Under the pieces are notes generated by a model that saw nothing but the letters and a program-made list of their open reading frames with translations, had not been told where the DNA came from and did no database searches. A DNA stretch of 64,000 nucleotides from Agrypnia vestita. Its lineage: Eukaryota; Arthropoda; Insecta; Trichoptera; Phryganeidae. The position numbers were made by a program, and so were the translations under genes. The stretch covers positions 1 to 64,000 of the forward strand of contig JADDOH010023026.1 of assembly GCA_016648135.1 (NCBI GenBank). Reading direction: 5' to 3'. Positions 1-9,610 of this stretch are shown piece after piece; position 1 is the stretch's first letter; each line of letters opens with the position of its first letter.

Positions 1-35
1 TCTGTTGTAACTAACATCCGACATTCTCCACAAAG

Positions 36-146
36 GAACCGGAGCCAGAATTTGTTGACGACTACGAAAGACCTAAACTGGAAAAGTACGAAAAGATAAC
101 ACCAACACCTATCGAGAAGAGGGGAAGTGTTAAAGACACAAAGAAG
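36..146 (+). CDS. bt: Projectin PEVK exon E1 (FVDDYE motif)
   Basis: Internal exon of 37 codons, phase 0 at both ends, between an acaaag acceptor and a strong aag|gtatat donor. The peptide starts EPEPEFVDDYERPKLEKYEK and continues ITPTPIEKRGSVKDTKK. It is rich in Pro, Glu, Lys and Val/Thr and has no hydrophobic core, as expected for an elastic PEVK segment between the Z-disc-side Ig domains and the main Ig/Fn3 array of projectin. The same FVDDYE-P-LEKYEK-TPT motif recurs in E4, E6 and E14, so these exons arose by duplication. The gene name is inferred from the whole exon series and from E23, not from this exon alone. The acceptor has little pyrimidine tract. Confidence 0.82.
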
Positions 147-224
147 GTATATCCACAGCACAACCTCACTCATGCTATAATACACCATGTGTTTGATATG
201 CTACTACAATTTGTTATTACTCCT

Positions 225-310
225 AAACATATCAATTATCAAGATATATTATAGATGTCTCAAAGAGACAATTTTATTTTTTTTATGGGAAAGTAGGTAT
301 GGAAATCTTT
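225..310. mobile_element. MITE end fragment, GATGTCTCA family
   Basis: It contains ATCAAGATATATTATAGATG, then TCTCA, a T-rich run and ATGGGAAAGTAGGTATGGAA. The same block ends the elements at 4240, 24855, 25700 (inverted) and 62212. Only one end is present, so this is a truncated copy. Confidence 0.6.
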
Positions 311-443
311 CTTCTTTGGATTTCTTCTTAACCCAAACTTTGGTTTGGTAAAATAATCAAGGAGAAACCATATGGTCATCTGCAAGCAATGAATCTACCA
401 ACAAATTTTAACTCAAGTTACTTTGATGACAGTTTAGATAAGG

Positions 444-665
444 TTAATCCATTAAGAATAATTCATGAGCAATGCTTTCATTATCTCTTAGTGTGGTAAA
501 TAGGTCTTTTTTATCCATATTTTTTCTTAACTCATTATCTTTGCAAACATTTCTATCGTATGATGACACTTTGTAGCTTGATCCAATATTTTGAATATAC
601 TCAGGGCTGAAATTAAATTTGTACATATTTTCCTTAACTGTTTTCAAAAAGGCTTGTTTAGGAGT
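444..665 (-). pseudogene. Unidentified open stretch inside intron 1
   Basis: The minus strand is open for about 73 codons, from a point near 665 to a TAA at 444. The peptide is hydrophilic with a balanced composition, including the segment NMYKFNFSPEYIQNIGSSYK, rather than the Phe/Leu/Ile-rich look of chance AT-rich frames. I recognise no family. It may be a relic of a transposon or inserted gene. It is not part of the projectin reading frame, which runs on the other strand. Confidence 0.25.
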
Positions 666-1375
666 AAAAGCAATTTAAGCCGAGTCACATATCAAACAAA
701 CTAACACTGTTTTTAACAGAAATAATTTTTAAATCAATTAAATAATTAGTATACCACATATTAAAATAACTAAAATTAAAACACATGTAGCTAAAATTTG
801 AGGAATTCTATTTGAAATAACAGATGCAATCATACTAGGAACAGAATACTTAACACCAGAGACAAAAGATGTCATTTTATCTACAGCAATATTCAGCCAC
901 AGCAATGCTTTTAAAACTTATATAAACTTGCTTGAGCTTGCTTCAGCAATGACTTCACTGGAGTCGTTGCGTTGCTTATTTTTCTAGTATCAATCCTTAG
1001 CTCTGGAAATTTTCTTGTGTACATTACTTTATATTGTTTTAACATTTTGTATATTGTTTATTAATGTTTATTTTAACATGTATACAAAATGTGTTTCTGT
1101 TTATTTCTGAAGTTTTTCTTACTCATACCATTTTAGTCTTCCTTATTAAATTCTACCAGCTGTGGAATCTGTCTCAGCTGTCATGGTGATAATTTATTTT
1201 GTAAATAATCCAAATTATCTTGTTTTTCTGTCTCATAAGGAGGTTATAATATACATTTTTAAAACAATCAAGGTAAGTATGAAAGGCTTTTGGTATGATT
1301 AATAAAAATCTCTTGAAAATCACCATTCAGACTCATCATACAATAGTGTGTTTATATTATTATAAATTTGTCAAG

Positions 1376-1462
1376 GAATCATCTGATGAGGAGAGTTATG
1401 AAAGTGAAACAGAAGAGGAAAATTCTATAATAGTTCAAATTACACATCACACACATCCTAAG
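1376..1462 (+). CDS. bt: Projectin acidic exon E2
   Basis: 29-codon exon, phase 0/0, with acceptor tttgtcaag and donor aag|gtaaaa. The first half is strongly acidic and Ser-rich (ESSDEESYESETEEENSI) and the second half is IVQITHHTHPK. It resembles the poly-E type of PEVK module known in titins more than the basic PPAK/KVPE type. It pairs with E3, which is also acidic and ends in a similar Thr/Lys-rich tail. The intron just downstream is a long run of CA and CAA steps (1470-1550), a kind of sequence that can act as an intronic splicing element. The acceptor is weak, so this is probably a regulated cassette exon. Confidence 0.65.
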
Positions 1463-2960
1463 GTAAAAACATAACACACAACCAAACACAACACACAACA
1501 TACAAACACAAACAAAAACAAAAACAAAAAATACACTTACACAAAAAATACACGTCCCTTATGAGGGGTATAAAAGCAAAGACAGAAATATCTGAAAAAA
1601 AATCAAAATATTTAGAACTTGGTCACCGAGGATTACTAATTTAGAATACTATTTTTTAGAGAATGTAGAGTAAAATAGAATACAAGAATTTTCACAGCAC
1701 AAGCCTTTAGTTTATTTTGAAAATAGTAAGAATATTGATGCGATACGCATTACGTGTTCGCCTCTGTATTTTTTTTTTATTATACATAATATACATATTC
1801 GCGATTTCATAGGAAATTAAGTTCTATCCTTTTCAAAATCTTGTTTTCAAATCACTATTAAAAGCAAATCAGGCAATATACACTCCAACGCAACCCAACT
1901 TCAAACTAAATTTAGAGTTGATGTCAATTATTTAACCGTTATGTTACTACCCAGAATTTCTCAGACTAGCTGCTATCCAAGGTACCCGGGTACTCAATCT
2001 GAATGGACGTTCCTACATACATTATTTTTGTTTTGTATCTCACAAATTAATATTTAGACAGTGATCAAATAGCTTTTTAGAAGGTCACTACTTCTCATAG
2101 CAATGTCCATCTTCCATTTATTTCCTTTCAAATAATTTATTTAATGGAGATCCAAACGGATGATTGCGTTTACGAATGAAATTATTAAACTTGAAATCGA
2201 AAATGGGTACCAAGGTACCCGGGCAGTAACATAAGAGTTAAATAGAAAAAGTAGCAATGTCCAATATTTGGTAGCAAACACAGTAATATCCGTATTTAAA
2301 ATGGCGATAATAGTTTTATAAACTAATTTCCAATAAGATGTAGGTTCCAAAGAAATTTCCTTGATAGGTAATGACAGGTTATCTGAAAAATACCTCAGTG
2401 GGATATTGCTGCCTTTGCTTTTATAGCCGTCAAATATACAATACACTTGTACAAACAACACACATCACATATATACACAATATGTACAAACTATAAAAGA
2501 AATTCAAATCAACCTTAAAAGACATTTCAGTGAGGCCCGATCCCAATAAATGTGTCCCAATCTTTTTTTAAACTTTTACTTGCCATCTTTTGAAAAAGTC
2601 TCCATTAGACATCAAAACTCTACAAAAGCAATTTAAAGAAACCAAAAAAGTAAATGATCTTATATTTTTTTAAACATCTTAACTAGATCTGACTTGTTTT
2701 AGAAAAGTGACCACTGTCTATTTTTAATGAATTTGCACATGTTTATGAGTTTACAATTTTGGGAATTACTTAATAGATAAATAAAACAAATTGAATTTAT
2801 ATCTTAAAAATATAGTAAAAAATCTTTCTATTGGAAAAATGTAAAGTTATCATAGGAGTCAAAACCTGGAAAGTATTTCAGCTTATGTTTAAAATAAAAT
2901 TCATTTTTAGATAGCTATTTTTATGTTTAATATTTAAATTATTGTAATTATCAAATTTAG
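1463..2960 (+). other. Intron 2 with CA-rich start and foldback element
   Basis: It opens with CA/CAA-rich sequence, then holds a foldback element at about 1564-2429 with a second inverted repeat nested inside it. The last 500 bp is plain AT-rich sequence. Confidence 0.6.
1564..2429. mobile_element. Foldback MITE (GGGGTATAAAAGCAAAG ends) with nested repeat
   Basis: The left end reads GGGGTATAAAAGCAAAG and the right end reads, inverted, GGCTATAAAAGCAAAGGCAG. Both are followed inward by ATATC and ATCCTCG-type blocks. A shorter copy of the same family lies at 7628-7866. A second pair of arms built around GGTACCCGGG occurs at about 1977-1993 and 2205-2227, suggesting another small element inserted inside. 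No transposase sequence was seen. Confidence 0.55.
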
Positions 2961-3119
2961 AATGATGATGTTAAAAATAATAAAGACGTAGAAAGGGATC
3001 AAGATTCATTATGGGAAGAGCCTTTACAAAAAGAATCGACTGATTACACAATCGAATCACACTACACCAGAAAAATTACAATACCAACAAGCAAAACACA
3101 ATATAACACAATCACAAAG
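2961..3119 (+). CDS. bt: Projectin acidic exon E3
   Basis: 53-codon exon, phase 0/0, with a good acceptor (tcaaatttag) and donor aag|gtaaaa. It starts NDDVKNNKDVERDQDSLWEE, is acidic in the first half, and changes to a Thr/Tyr/Lys-rich half ending TSKTQYNTITK. It has no FVDDYE motif. Like E2 it is followed by CA-rich intron sequence (3145-3180). It probably forms part of a disordered elastic linker. Its assignment to the gene rests on frame, splice sites and position between clear PEVK exons. Confidence 0.7.
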
Positions 3120-3791
3120 GTAAAAGAATAACACATTTAACAATTGACATAACAAAACACACAACAACACACACATTACTAACTAATCAATCCCCCTGAA
3201 GCAACGGATCCAAGCACATCAGATTTGATGAATATTGTGTACATAAAAGAGACTATTATTTATTATCCACTGCAATCTCTATCTGTATGAAATCTGGATG
3301 CTGCAGCTCTGGAGCTGATGCCAGTTTCGTTCATTGAAAACCCTTCTCCATTCTTTCTGGTCTTCTGTTGCATGCGAGGCTGCATAGAGTGGTGATTCTG
3401 TTATTTTTTTTGATCCATCATACTTTCATTGTAGTACGTTGCTCGTTGCTGAGCACTGACATTTCTTCTACATTCTTCCCAGTCCATTGTTTCGTGATTC
3501 TGATACTGTTATTTATTTGATACGTTTCCTTACTCCCTGTGTCCATCACACATTTCTGGACACCATGTACTGAATGCCATCTATGATCCAGCCACATCTT
3601 TTATTTGATTCGTTCATAATTATGTTAAAATTTGATCTTAGCGAGTATTGATTTGAATTTAGTGATTGACTGTACTCTAGCAGTGATTCACAGAGAGAAA
3701 CAAGAATGAAAGGATATATTCAAACGAGTGAAAGAATACATTAACACATTAATATTGTAAATATATGACTTAACAAATTAAATTTGTACAG
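3120..3791 (+). other. Intron 3 with decayed transposon-like ORF
   Basis: CA-rich for the first 60 bp, then a GC-richer block at 3225-3600 that reads as broken coding sequence on the minus strand, then AT-rich sequence to the E4 acceptor. Confidence 0.55.
3225..3600 (-). pseudogene. Broken minus-strand coding relic, probably a transposable element
   Basis: Two open pieces in different frames follow one another on the minus strand. The upstream piece includes NHETMDWEECRRNVSAQQRA and the downstream one includes ATEDQKEWRRVFNERNWHQL. A run of A residues lies between them, consistent with a frameshift. The base composition is higher in GC than the surrounding intron. I cannot assign a transposon family. 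The strand is opposite to the host gene. Confidence 0.35.
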
Positions 3792-3908
3792 GATGATACT
3801 CCTTTGTTTGTTGACGATTATGAAAAACCAAAACTGGAGAAATACGAAAAAATAACTCCGACACCTATTCAGAAAAAGGTCGAACCAGTTAGCGAAGTTA
3901 CTAAAAAG
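3792..3908 (+). CDS. bt: Projectin PEVK exon E4 (FVDDYE motif)
   Basis: 39-codon exon, phase 0/0, with acceptor tttgtacag and donor aag|gtataa. It reads DDTPLFVDDYEKPKLEKYEK, then ITPTPIQKKVEPVSEVTKK. It is the second copy of the FVDDYE module and close to E1 along its whole length. The Tyr residues spaced around acidic pairs and the TPTP turn are the conserved features. E1 and E4 enclose the two acidic exons. Confidence 0.85.
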
Positions 3909-4832
3909 GTATAAAAGCATTTTATTATATTTGTTTCATATCTATTATTTGAGATAGCAGCAAATAAAAAGTCTGAAAGTCTATTAGTCTGATAAATGGT
4001 AAAAAGATATAGCGAATCATTCAATCAAGACCACATTTTTTTTCCATTCATCAATTCAATGTTTTGTTTGTCAATTTAACAAAATAAGTGTACTTTATGC
4101 AAACATACTTCCACGATCCATAGATATCAAGATATTTAATGATAGAAAATATCTAATAAATGGTTGTTTATAACTATGGTTAATTCTTAATTACATTCTG
4201 TTAAAACCGCCAGTAATGGTGTCAAAGTGAGCCATATTTTAATCAAGATATATTATAGATGCCTCACATAGACGACGCTATTTATATAGGAAAGTAGGTA
4301 TGGAAGTCTTTAGGTATTTACATGGCTTACGACCTGCCAATGGCAGGCTTATTCATCACTTTACACAATGTAACATCACCGATTCCACACGTGATCGACC
4401 AACGCAAACGTAAATGCTCAAAGACTTTTATACCAACTTTCCCATATTAGTTTAATTTTTTTAGACCACATTTATATTTAAATATATTATTATAAAGTAA
4501 AAATAAATTTTGGCCAAAAAATGTTTGCCTCATTATTTAAATAAAAGCGAGGGCGCTTTCCCTCCATCATCCGCAGAATTCTGTAATCTATATTTTGTAA
4601 AAAATAAAAAAAAAATTTCTTGTAATTTGATAACAAATTATATTCTCAAAAGTGAGGTCACATGTTAAAATAATGCAGATCTATTAGGAGGTCACACTTA
4701 ATAACGGTCATTTAGATATTTGATCATTGATTATCTTAGATATGTGGATAAAACTAGTGTATTTTACAAATTTAACACCTATGTGTTGTACAACTAACAC
4801 AAGTTATAACAATTGTGATTAACTACAACCAG
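3909..4832 (+). other. Intron 4
   Basis: AT-rich. It contains a nearly complete short copy of the GATGTCTCA MITE at 4240-4449. Nothing else was recognised. Confidence 0.6.
4240..4449. mobile_element. Short MITE copy, GATGTCTCA family
   Basis: It begins AATCAAGATATATTATAGAT with GCCTCA and GGAAAGTAGGTATGGAAGTC, and ends with the inverse block GACTTTTATACCAACTTTCC. The centre shares GGCTTACGACCTGCC and a GATCGACC-type stretch with the copy at 62212-62532. Confidence 0.6.
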
Positions 4833-4964
4833 GACGACCGACCCAAGCCTGTGGAAGTTCACGATAAAGCTCCAGAAAAAGTTGAGAAGCAACAGAACGG
4901 TGACGTCAAACCTAGTGTTGTTGATGAAAAGAAACCGCTTGGAAAAACTGTTTCGTCCGTAAAG
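4833..4964 (+). CDS. bt: Projectin PEVK exon E5
   Basis: 44-codon exon, phase 0/0, with acceptor actacaaccag and donor aag|gtataa. It starts DDRPKPVEVHDKAPEKVEKQ and ends KKPLGKTVSSVK. The composition is typical PEVK (Lys, Pro, Glu, Val, Asp) with an NGDVKP turn in the middle. It lacks the FVDDYE motif. There are no predicted membrane segments or cysteines. Confidence 0.8.
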
Positions 4965-5085
4965 GTATAATTTCCCAATTAAAAAGAACATATTTTATAT
5001 AATATCCCAAAATCAAAAACGTAGCAAAATTCTTGACAAGAATATCCGTGATTTGACGACAAATATAATATGTAATAGGTAATTG

Positions 5086-5460
5086 TATACAGGGTATCTC
5101 TTGGCTGTTATCAAAAACATCAGGGATGTCTTTTTTGTTAAATTTTTTTCATTCTTTTTTCGACAATTACGAAGATTAGAGACATAAAAATTTGCATTTT
5201 TTTTTCAATATTTCCGATTTAACTTTTGTAAAACGTGAGACAATCGTGAAAGTAATTGAATTTTTAAAATTCACTCGCTTTGACACAAGTCAAATAAAAT
5301 TACATTAATCTTGTAGAAATTAGAAAAACGTTTTTTTTTTGTTTTTGTTATTTTATTTGACTTGAATGAATTTAATATGCCACATTTTACAGAAAATAAG
5401 TCAGAAATATTGAAAACTAATGTCCCTCATCTCCGTTATTGTTGACATTTCACTCAAAGT
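5086..5460. mobile_element. Palindromic MITE, TACAGGG family (decayed)
   Basis: It starts TATACAGGGTATCTC, contains TTTGCATTTTTTTTTCAATA, and has the two inverse blocks ACAAGTCAAATAAAAT and ATTTTATTTGACTTG near the centre. The same landmarks occur in copies at 43653, 44700, 46303, 49904 and 56606. The right end is too diverged to place exactly. Confidence 0.55.
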
Positions 5461-5594
5461 CTACAAAATATTTTCTATGCTGAAGATTTAAATTGTAATT
5501 TTTTTTTTACGAGACTCAAATAACAGTAGATAGTCAAGATTTACACTGTTTTAAGTTACATTTTCTGGATTGTTTTGTAAGAATTTTTTTTTTG

Positions 5595-5675
5595 AAAGTT
5601 GCCAACGTTTCGGATCACATTGCAGTGGCCATCTTCCAGACTGACATGAAACGTAGACTGCGATCAAAAATGATA
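5595..5675 (-). mobile_element. Penelope-like terminal motif
   Basis: Read on the minus strand, it has GAAGATGGCCACTGC followed by ATCCGAAACGTTGGC. The pattern GATGATGGNCC...CGAAACG is typical, from memory, of the region after the ORF in Penelope-like retroelements. A related pair occurs at 48280-48480. No ORF remains here. Confidence 0.35.
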
Positions 5676-5887
5676 CACTGGTCGTTCTTACGTTTTTGAT
5701 ATTTGGGAAAATAATACTAAAATCTCAACGCTTTTTATAATTTGCTTATTGTTATTTCATAAATATTGCAATGCTTTTATTAAAAATCTTATTCACAAAT
5801 GTTACTTATGTGAATTTAAATCACACATTGAAAACACTTATGTCTTTATGGACTAAATCAAATACTATGCTTTTGTGATGTAGAATA

Positions 5888-5980
5888 CAATATTGTGATC
5901 AATGTGAGGTTGATTGCAATATTGTGATCAATGTGAAGTTGATTGCAATATTGCGGTCGATATTGATCACAATATTGTAA
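5888..5980. repeat. 29-bp tandem repeat, three copies
   Basis: TATTGTGATCAATGTGA followed by GTTGATTGCAA repeats at 5891, 5920 and 5949, the third copy diverged. A further TTGATCACAATATTG closes the array in inverted sense. Confidence 0.7.
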
Positions 5981-6183
5981 AAAAAAACAGCCAAACAAAT
6001 AAGTTAGGAATTCAGCACAGTTGAGTACACTTACAGAAAAATTTACACAAACTAATAATACATCAGAAAATTAAAATGAATGCATTTTTTTCAGGTCGTA
6101 CCAAATTTTAATGATATTGAATTGTGGGTCTCGTTTGGGTTTTTGATAAGATTTTTTTTTAAATGTATTCTTCTTCGCTTTAG

Positions 6184-6282
6184 GAACCAGAACCCGAATT
6201 CGTGGACGACTATGAGAGGCCAGTTCTGGAGAAATATGAGAAAATCACACCCACTGCTATCACACGCACAAAGGAAGAGAAG
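6184..6282 (+). CDS. bt: Projectin PEVK exon E6 (FVDDYE motif)
   Basis: 33-codon exon, phase 0/0, with a strong acceptor (cttcgctttag) and donor aag|gtatgt. It starts EPEPEFVDDYERPVLEKYEK and ends ITPTAITRTKEEK. Third copy of the FVDDYE module and the closest match to E1, sharing even the EPEPE lead-in. Its TPTA in place of TPTP is the main change. Confidence 0.86.
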
Positions 6283-7114
6283 GTATGTTCAATTAGATTC
6301 AATGTAGCAATTGGATTTTTAATTTAATATCTTATTTAATCCGTGACTTTATCTTGAACAATCAATAAGATATTGTTATTTAATTAATTTTCTCCCCGAT
6401 TTTCTTGTCACGATAAACATGTAAGACCTGGTCTTCTTCGACGAGCCATATTTCAGTGGCCTCTTATCGTGATGATAGTAGAACAATGACGGATGTGCAA
6501 AAAATTCCATATTGACTTTTTTGGATCATTAAAAAGTGAAAAAAAGAAGCCATCTAATGGTATATAAAAAGTGTATTTTTTCTCATTCATTTAACCGTTG
6601 TTATACAAAGTTAGTATAACGACGGTTCTGATTTGCGATCGTAGAACAATGCAGCATGTGTAAAAACGTCGTTGTACTGCGCTGACTATATTTGAAGTTT
6701 GAAAGTTTAACTTTAAATAACTAACCCAAGTTTCAAAGGAAAATCTTTTGTAGTTATCGAGCTATGACATTATGGTAAATAAAACTTCAAACTGCTCTCC
6801 TGCAAACTTGAGTAGAATCACATGTGTCGTTATTTTACGATTATGACGTTATGTTGAAAATAAAGATGTTGAATTGCCAACAATAGTTACAACCGTATCA
6901 ACGGTCCAACCAACGTTGGACCTTCTGATAGCTGGAAATGTTGGACCAATCTAGCCACCACAATGATAAAAATATTAACATTTTGCAGATGATGGTTGTT
7001 TCGAAATATTGAATTGAAATCTACGTCTGTTTTTGGCGTTTAGATAGCGACCACATCTGTTGAAATGTTTGATATCTGTGTGCTGTTTTCAAAATAAAAT
7101 TGTTTCTAAACTAG
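6283..7114 (+). other. Intron 6
   Basis: AT-rich with no recognised feature. Two loosely similar GTAGAACAATG segments near 6478 and 6642 are the only repetition seen. Confidence 0.5.
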
Positions 7115-7165
7115 GTGTCTCAGAAGTCAACAACAATGGCCGCCCAACGCCTAGAAGTTAGCCAG
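7115..7165 (+). CDS. bt: Candidate projectin short exon E7
   Basis: 17 codons, VSQKSTTMAAQRLEVSQ, phase 0/0, with a good acceptor (gtttctaaactag) and donor cag|gtagca. The peptide is Ser/Thr/Gln-rich rather than typical PEVK but resembles the small Ser-rich exons E8, E9 and E12. Support is only the splice signals, frame and location, so a chance match is possible. Confidence 0.5.
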
Positions 7166-7627
7166 GTAGCAATAACAAAGGATTGAGAATGTGCATTTTT
7201 TTCTGTGTTATGTTGTATATAAAACAAAATTGGCTTTCACAAATCATGCAATGGAATCTTATCTATACACAGACTACACTGAATGGAATTATGAATGGAT
7301 TGATGCAAAAGCGGCTATTATTTAAATGTGAAGAGATACATTTCATTTAGGAGAGCCCCTTTTCGCTGATAATTTAAATAGGAGACTTGTGAGATATCTT
7401 TCCTTGTTAATAGTTTCTGCATATTGTGCAAAATCTGGCACTCTTCGTAGTCCATCAGTCCAGAGAGTTCCGAGTTCGATTCCTAGTGAGGTCACAACAC
7501 TCCTGTATGATTTTCTCTAGTCTGGGATGTATTGTGATGTATTTTGCCACAGTAATTGGGCTCATAACCGTTTCTGGCATAATATATATTTTTTTAAATA
7601 ATTCCCTTTCCTACATAGATGATATGT

Positions 7628-7866
7628 GGGGTATAAAAACAAAGGCAGCAATATCTATAAAATTAAAAAAATATTTTGAATGCAATCACCGAGGAATACT
7701 TATTTAAAATGTACTTGATTCTATCCCTTCCAAAATCATGTTTTCTGTAAATGTACAGGCTATGTTTCCTATGAAATCTCGAACTCGTACATTATTTATT
7801 AGTAATCCTCGATGACTGCATTATTATTTTTTTTGGATATTGCCTCCTTTGCTTTTATACCCCAGA
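7628..7866. mobile_element. Foldback MITE (GGGGTATAAAAGCAAAG family)
   Basis: Arms of about 70 bp: the left begins GGGGTATAAAAACAAAGGCA and the right, inverted, begins GGGGTATAAAAGCAAAGGAG. Both contain GCAATAT and a CACCGAGGAATACT / CATCGAGGATTACT block. Same family as 1564-2429. Confidence 0.65.
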
Positions 7867-7937
7867 TTTCCATCATCATTATTTCTGTCTACTGCTAGTT
7901 GCAGGCTTCCCCAAGAGTACCATACTATTATCTGTGG

Positions 7938-8140
7938 CTAGTGAGGATTAAACTGTTATTTTAACCAGTTATTTTCGTTACAGTTACTTGGGATTTGTAT
8001 CTGATTGTATAGATGATTGATGACTAAGATATAAATGTTATCTGGTACCGACGGTTGCATGTCGAATTGCAAAAAAACAGTTGCCAATCATCGACGCAAT
8101 CAGATACAAATCTCAAATAACGGTTAGTGTGTCTCCGGTC
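7938..8140. mobile_element. Foldback hAT-like MITE
   Basis: The left part has TTAAACTGTTATTTTAACCA and GGGATTTGTATCTGATTG. The right part has the inverse CAATCAGATACAAATCTC. A partial relative sits at 51798-51870 (TTAAACCGTTATTTTAACCG). Confidence 0.5.
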
Positions 8141-8689
8141 AAAATACCATCATTATTTGCGGTTGCTTAATTCGACAATTTTGTCAGTCCAGCGAGTTTT
8201 AGGGTGGTCTGTTGACCTGAATTGCCTGAAAATAACCTTAAGTATCCCACGTGATATTATTTATCATTACATCATTACTCCATTATGATGTTTGCAACAT
8301 TTGAATGAATGAATATATGCAATTGAATCACTGATCGCAATTTTACAGTCAAATTGCAAGAATTATGACCGTGATATTGTTGACAATATTGCGGTTATCA
8401 TAAATGTATTGCTGATCGCTATATTGTAATCACATTAACGATGTTAACAATATCACTGTTAATATCGCAAGGTCAGAAATTTTAATGAAATGATTGAATC
8501 GATTTAATTGTTGTTATTTGGATGGTAGATATGATTTTTGAACAAAGCCATGACAGTATCATCGAACACAGAACTGTTAATACAAAAAATGCACTGTAAA
8601 TATTATTCAGACAATCTCAAACATCTGAAAACTCCACAGAATATCTGCAGCTTTTTAAATTTGCTTTTTTATGACACTTTCAGCTAGGG

Positions 8690-9610
8690 ATGGACATTTA
8701 ATCGACATGGACATCGATGCATAATCGATGTAATGCATCGATCGGTTGCATCGATGTGAATACGAGGTACAGTAAAACCTCGTTAATTCGAAATTCAAGG
8801 GACCCAAAAAATAAATTTCGAATTATAGGGGCCCCCGTTAATTCAAAATGTTAGGTACAAAAAAAATCGCGTTGCGATTGTGAAATTCGCCAAAAATCGT
8901 AAAACTCTTGAAAAACCGTTAATTTTATGTTTATATTTAAAGAAATCACGTTGAAAACGCAATATTTATTATTTTAATGCAAAGATCGCGGCATTTGCTG
9001 TTCTCACTCGCGAAAAAACCTTTTTTTCCATGGATGGATGGCCATAATCGAAATGCATACACAGGATTCCCCAATTTTAGGGATCGCGACACGATATGAA
9101 TTAAAAAGGGGCATTCCAGGTACCGTGAATTGATTGCGAAATATGCCAAGAATCGTAAAACTCATGATAAAGCCATTAATTTTGTGAAAAATGTCTGTTT
9201 TTCATATTTCAAGAAATCATTTCAAAAACGCAATGTTTATTATGCTAATACAAAGATCGCGATATTTCAAAGTACCCGATATTGATATATTTGTTGTTCT
9301 CGCTTGCGAAAAAACTCGAAATATTTTTTCAATTTTGTCAAATTTAAAAAAAAAATCGAATTACGCGAACTAATATGTATTGATTTGCGGCGCAAGGGGC
9401 TAAAAAATATTTCGAATTACGAATTACCGGGGTTCTCGAATTATCGGGGTTAATTTACTATGAAATTTACAATTTGGGACTTACAAGTTTTAAAAATTTC
9501 GAATTATGGCGAATTTCGAATTATCCGGGTTCGAATTAACGGGTTTTTACTGTATTGAGAAATACATCGATGTTTTTTCCGATGTAGTACATCGATTGGT
9601 TTTCGCAATG
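8690..9610. mobile_element. CATCGAT-rich element interrupted by a Tigger insertion
   Basis: TAGGGATGGACATTTAATCG at 8690 leads into repeated CATCGAT/ATCGATG words. They stop at the Tigger left end and resume right after its right end (ACATCGATG, ACATCGATTGG). A TAGGGATGG start is common in hAT MITEs. The family is inferred. Confidence 0.5.
8770..9552. mobile_element. Tigger/pogo-type MITE with TA target duplication
   Basis: The left end is CAGTAAAACCTCGTTAATTC and the right end, inverted, is CAGTAAAAACCCGTTAATTC. TA dinucleotides at 8768-8769 and 9553-9554 flank it, so the 783-bp limits are exact. CAGTAAAACC-TTAATTCGAA ends are characteristic of pogo/Tigger DNA transposons. The inside holds a diverged ~250-bp tandem duplication (compare 8880-9000 with 9140-9260: TCGTAAAACTC, GAAATCA, GCAAAGATCGCG / ACAAAGATCGCG). 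No transposase ORF is present. Confidence 0.85.

Larger units (their letters stand above)
147..1375 (+). other. Intron 1
   Basis: AT-rich intron. It holds an end fragment of the GATGTCTCA-type MITE near 225-310 (same family as 4240-4449, 24855-25700 and 62212-62532) and an unexplained open stretch on the minus strand at 444-665. Nothing else was recognised. Confidence 0.6.
4965..6183 (+). other. Intron 5
   Basis: It contains a decayed palindromic MITE (5086-5460), a Penelope-like terminal motif (5595-5675) and a 29-bp tandem repeat (5888-5980). A candidate 11-codon exon at 6095-6127 was considered and rejected because of its weak donor. Confidence 0.6.

Noticed and set aside
6095..6127. Possible 11-codon exon VVPNFNDIELW in intron 5
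   Set aside because: The acceptor is excellent, but the donor tgg|gtctcg is poor and the peptide has no likeness to other exons.
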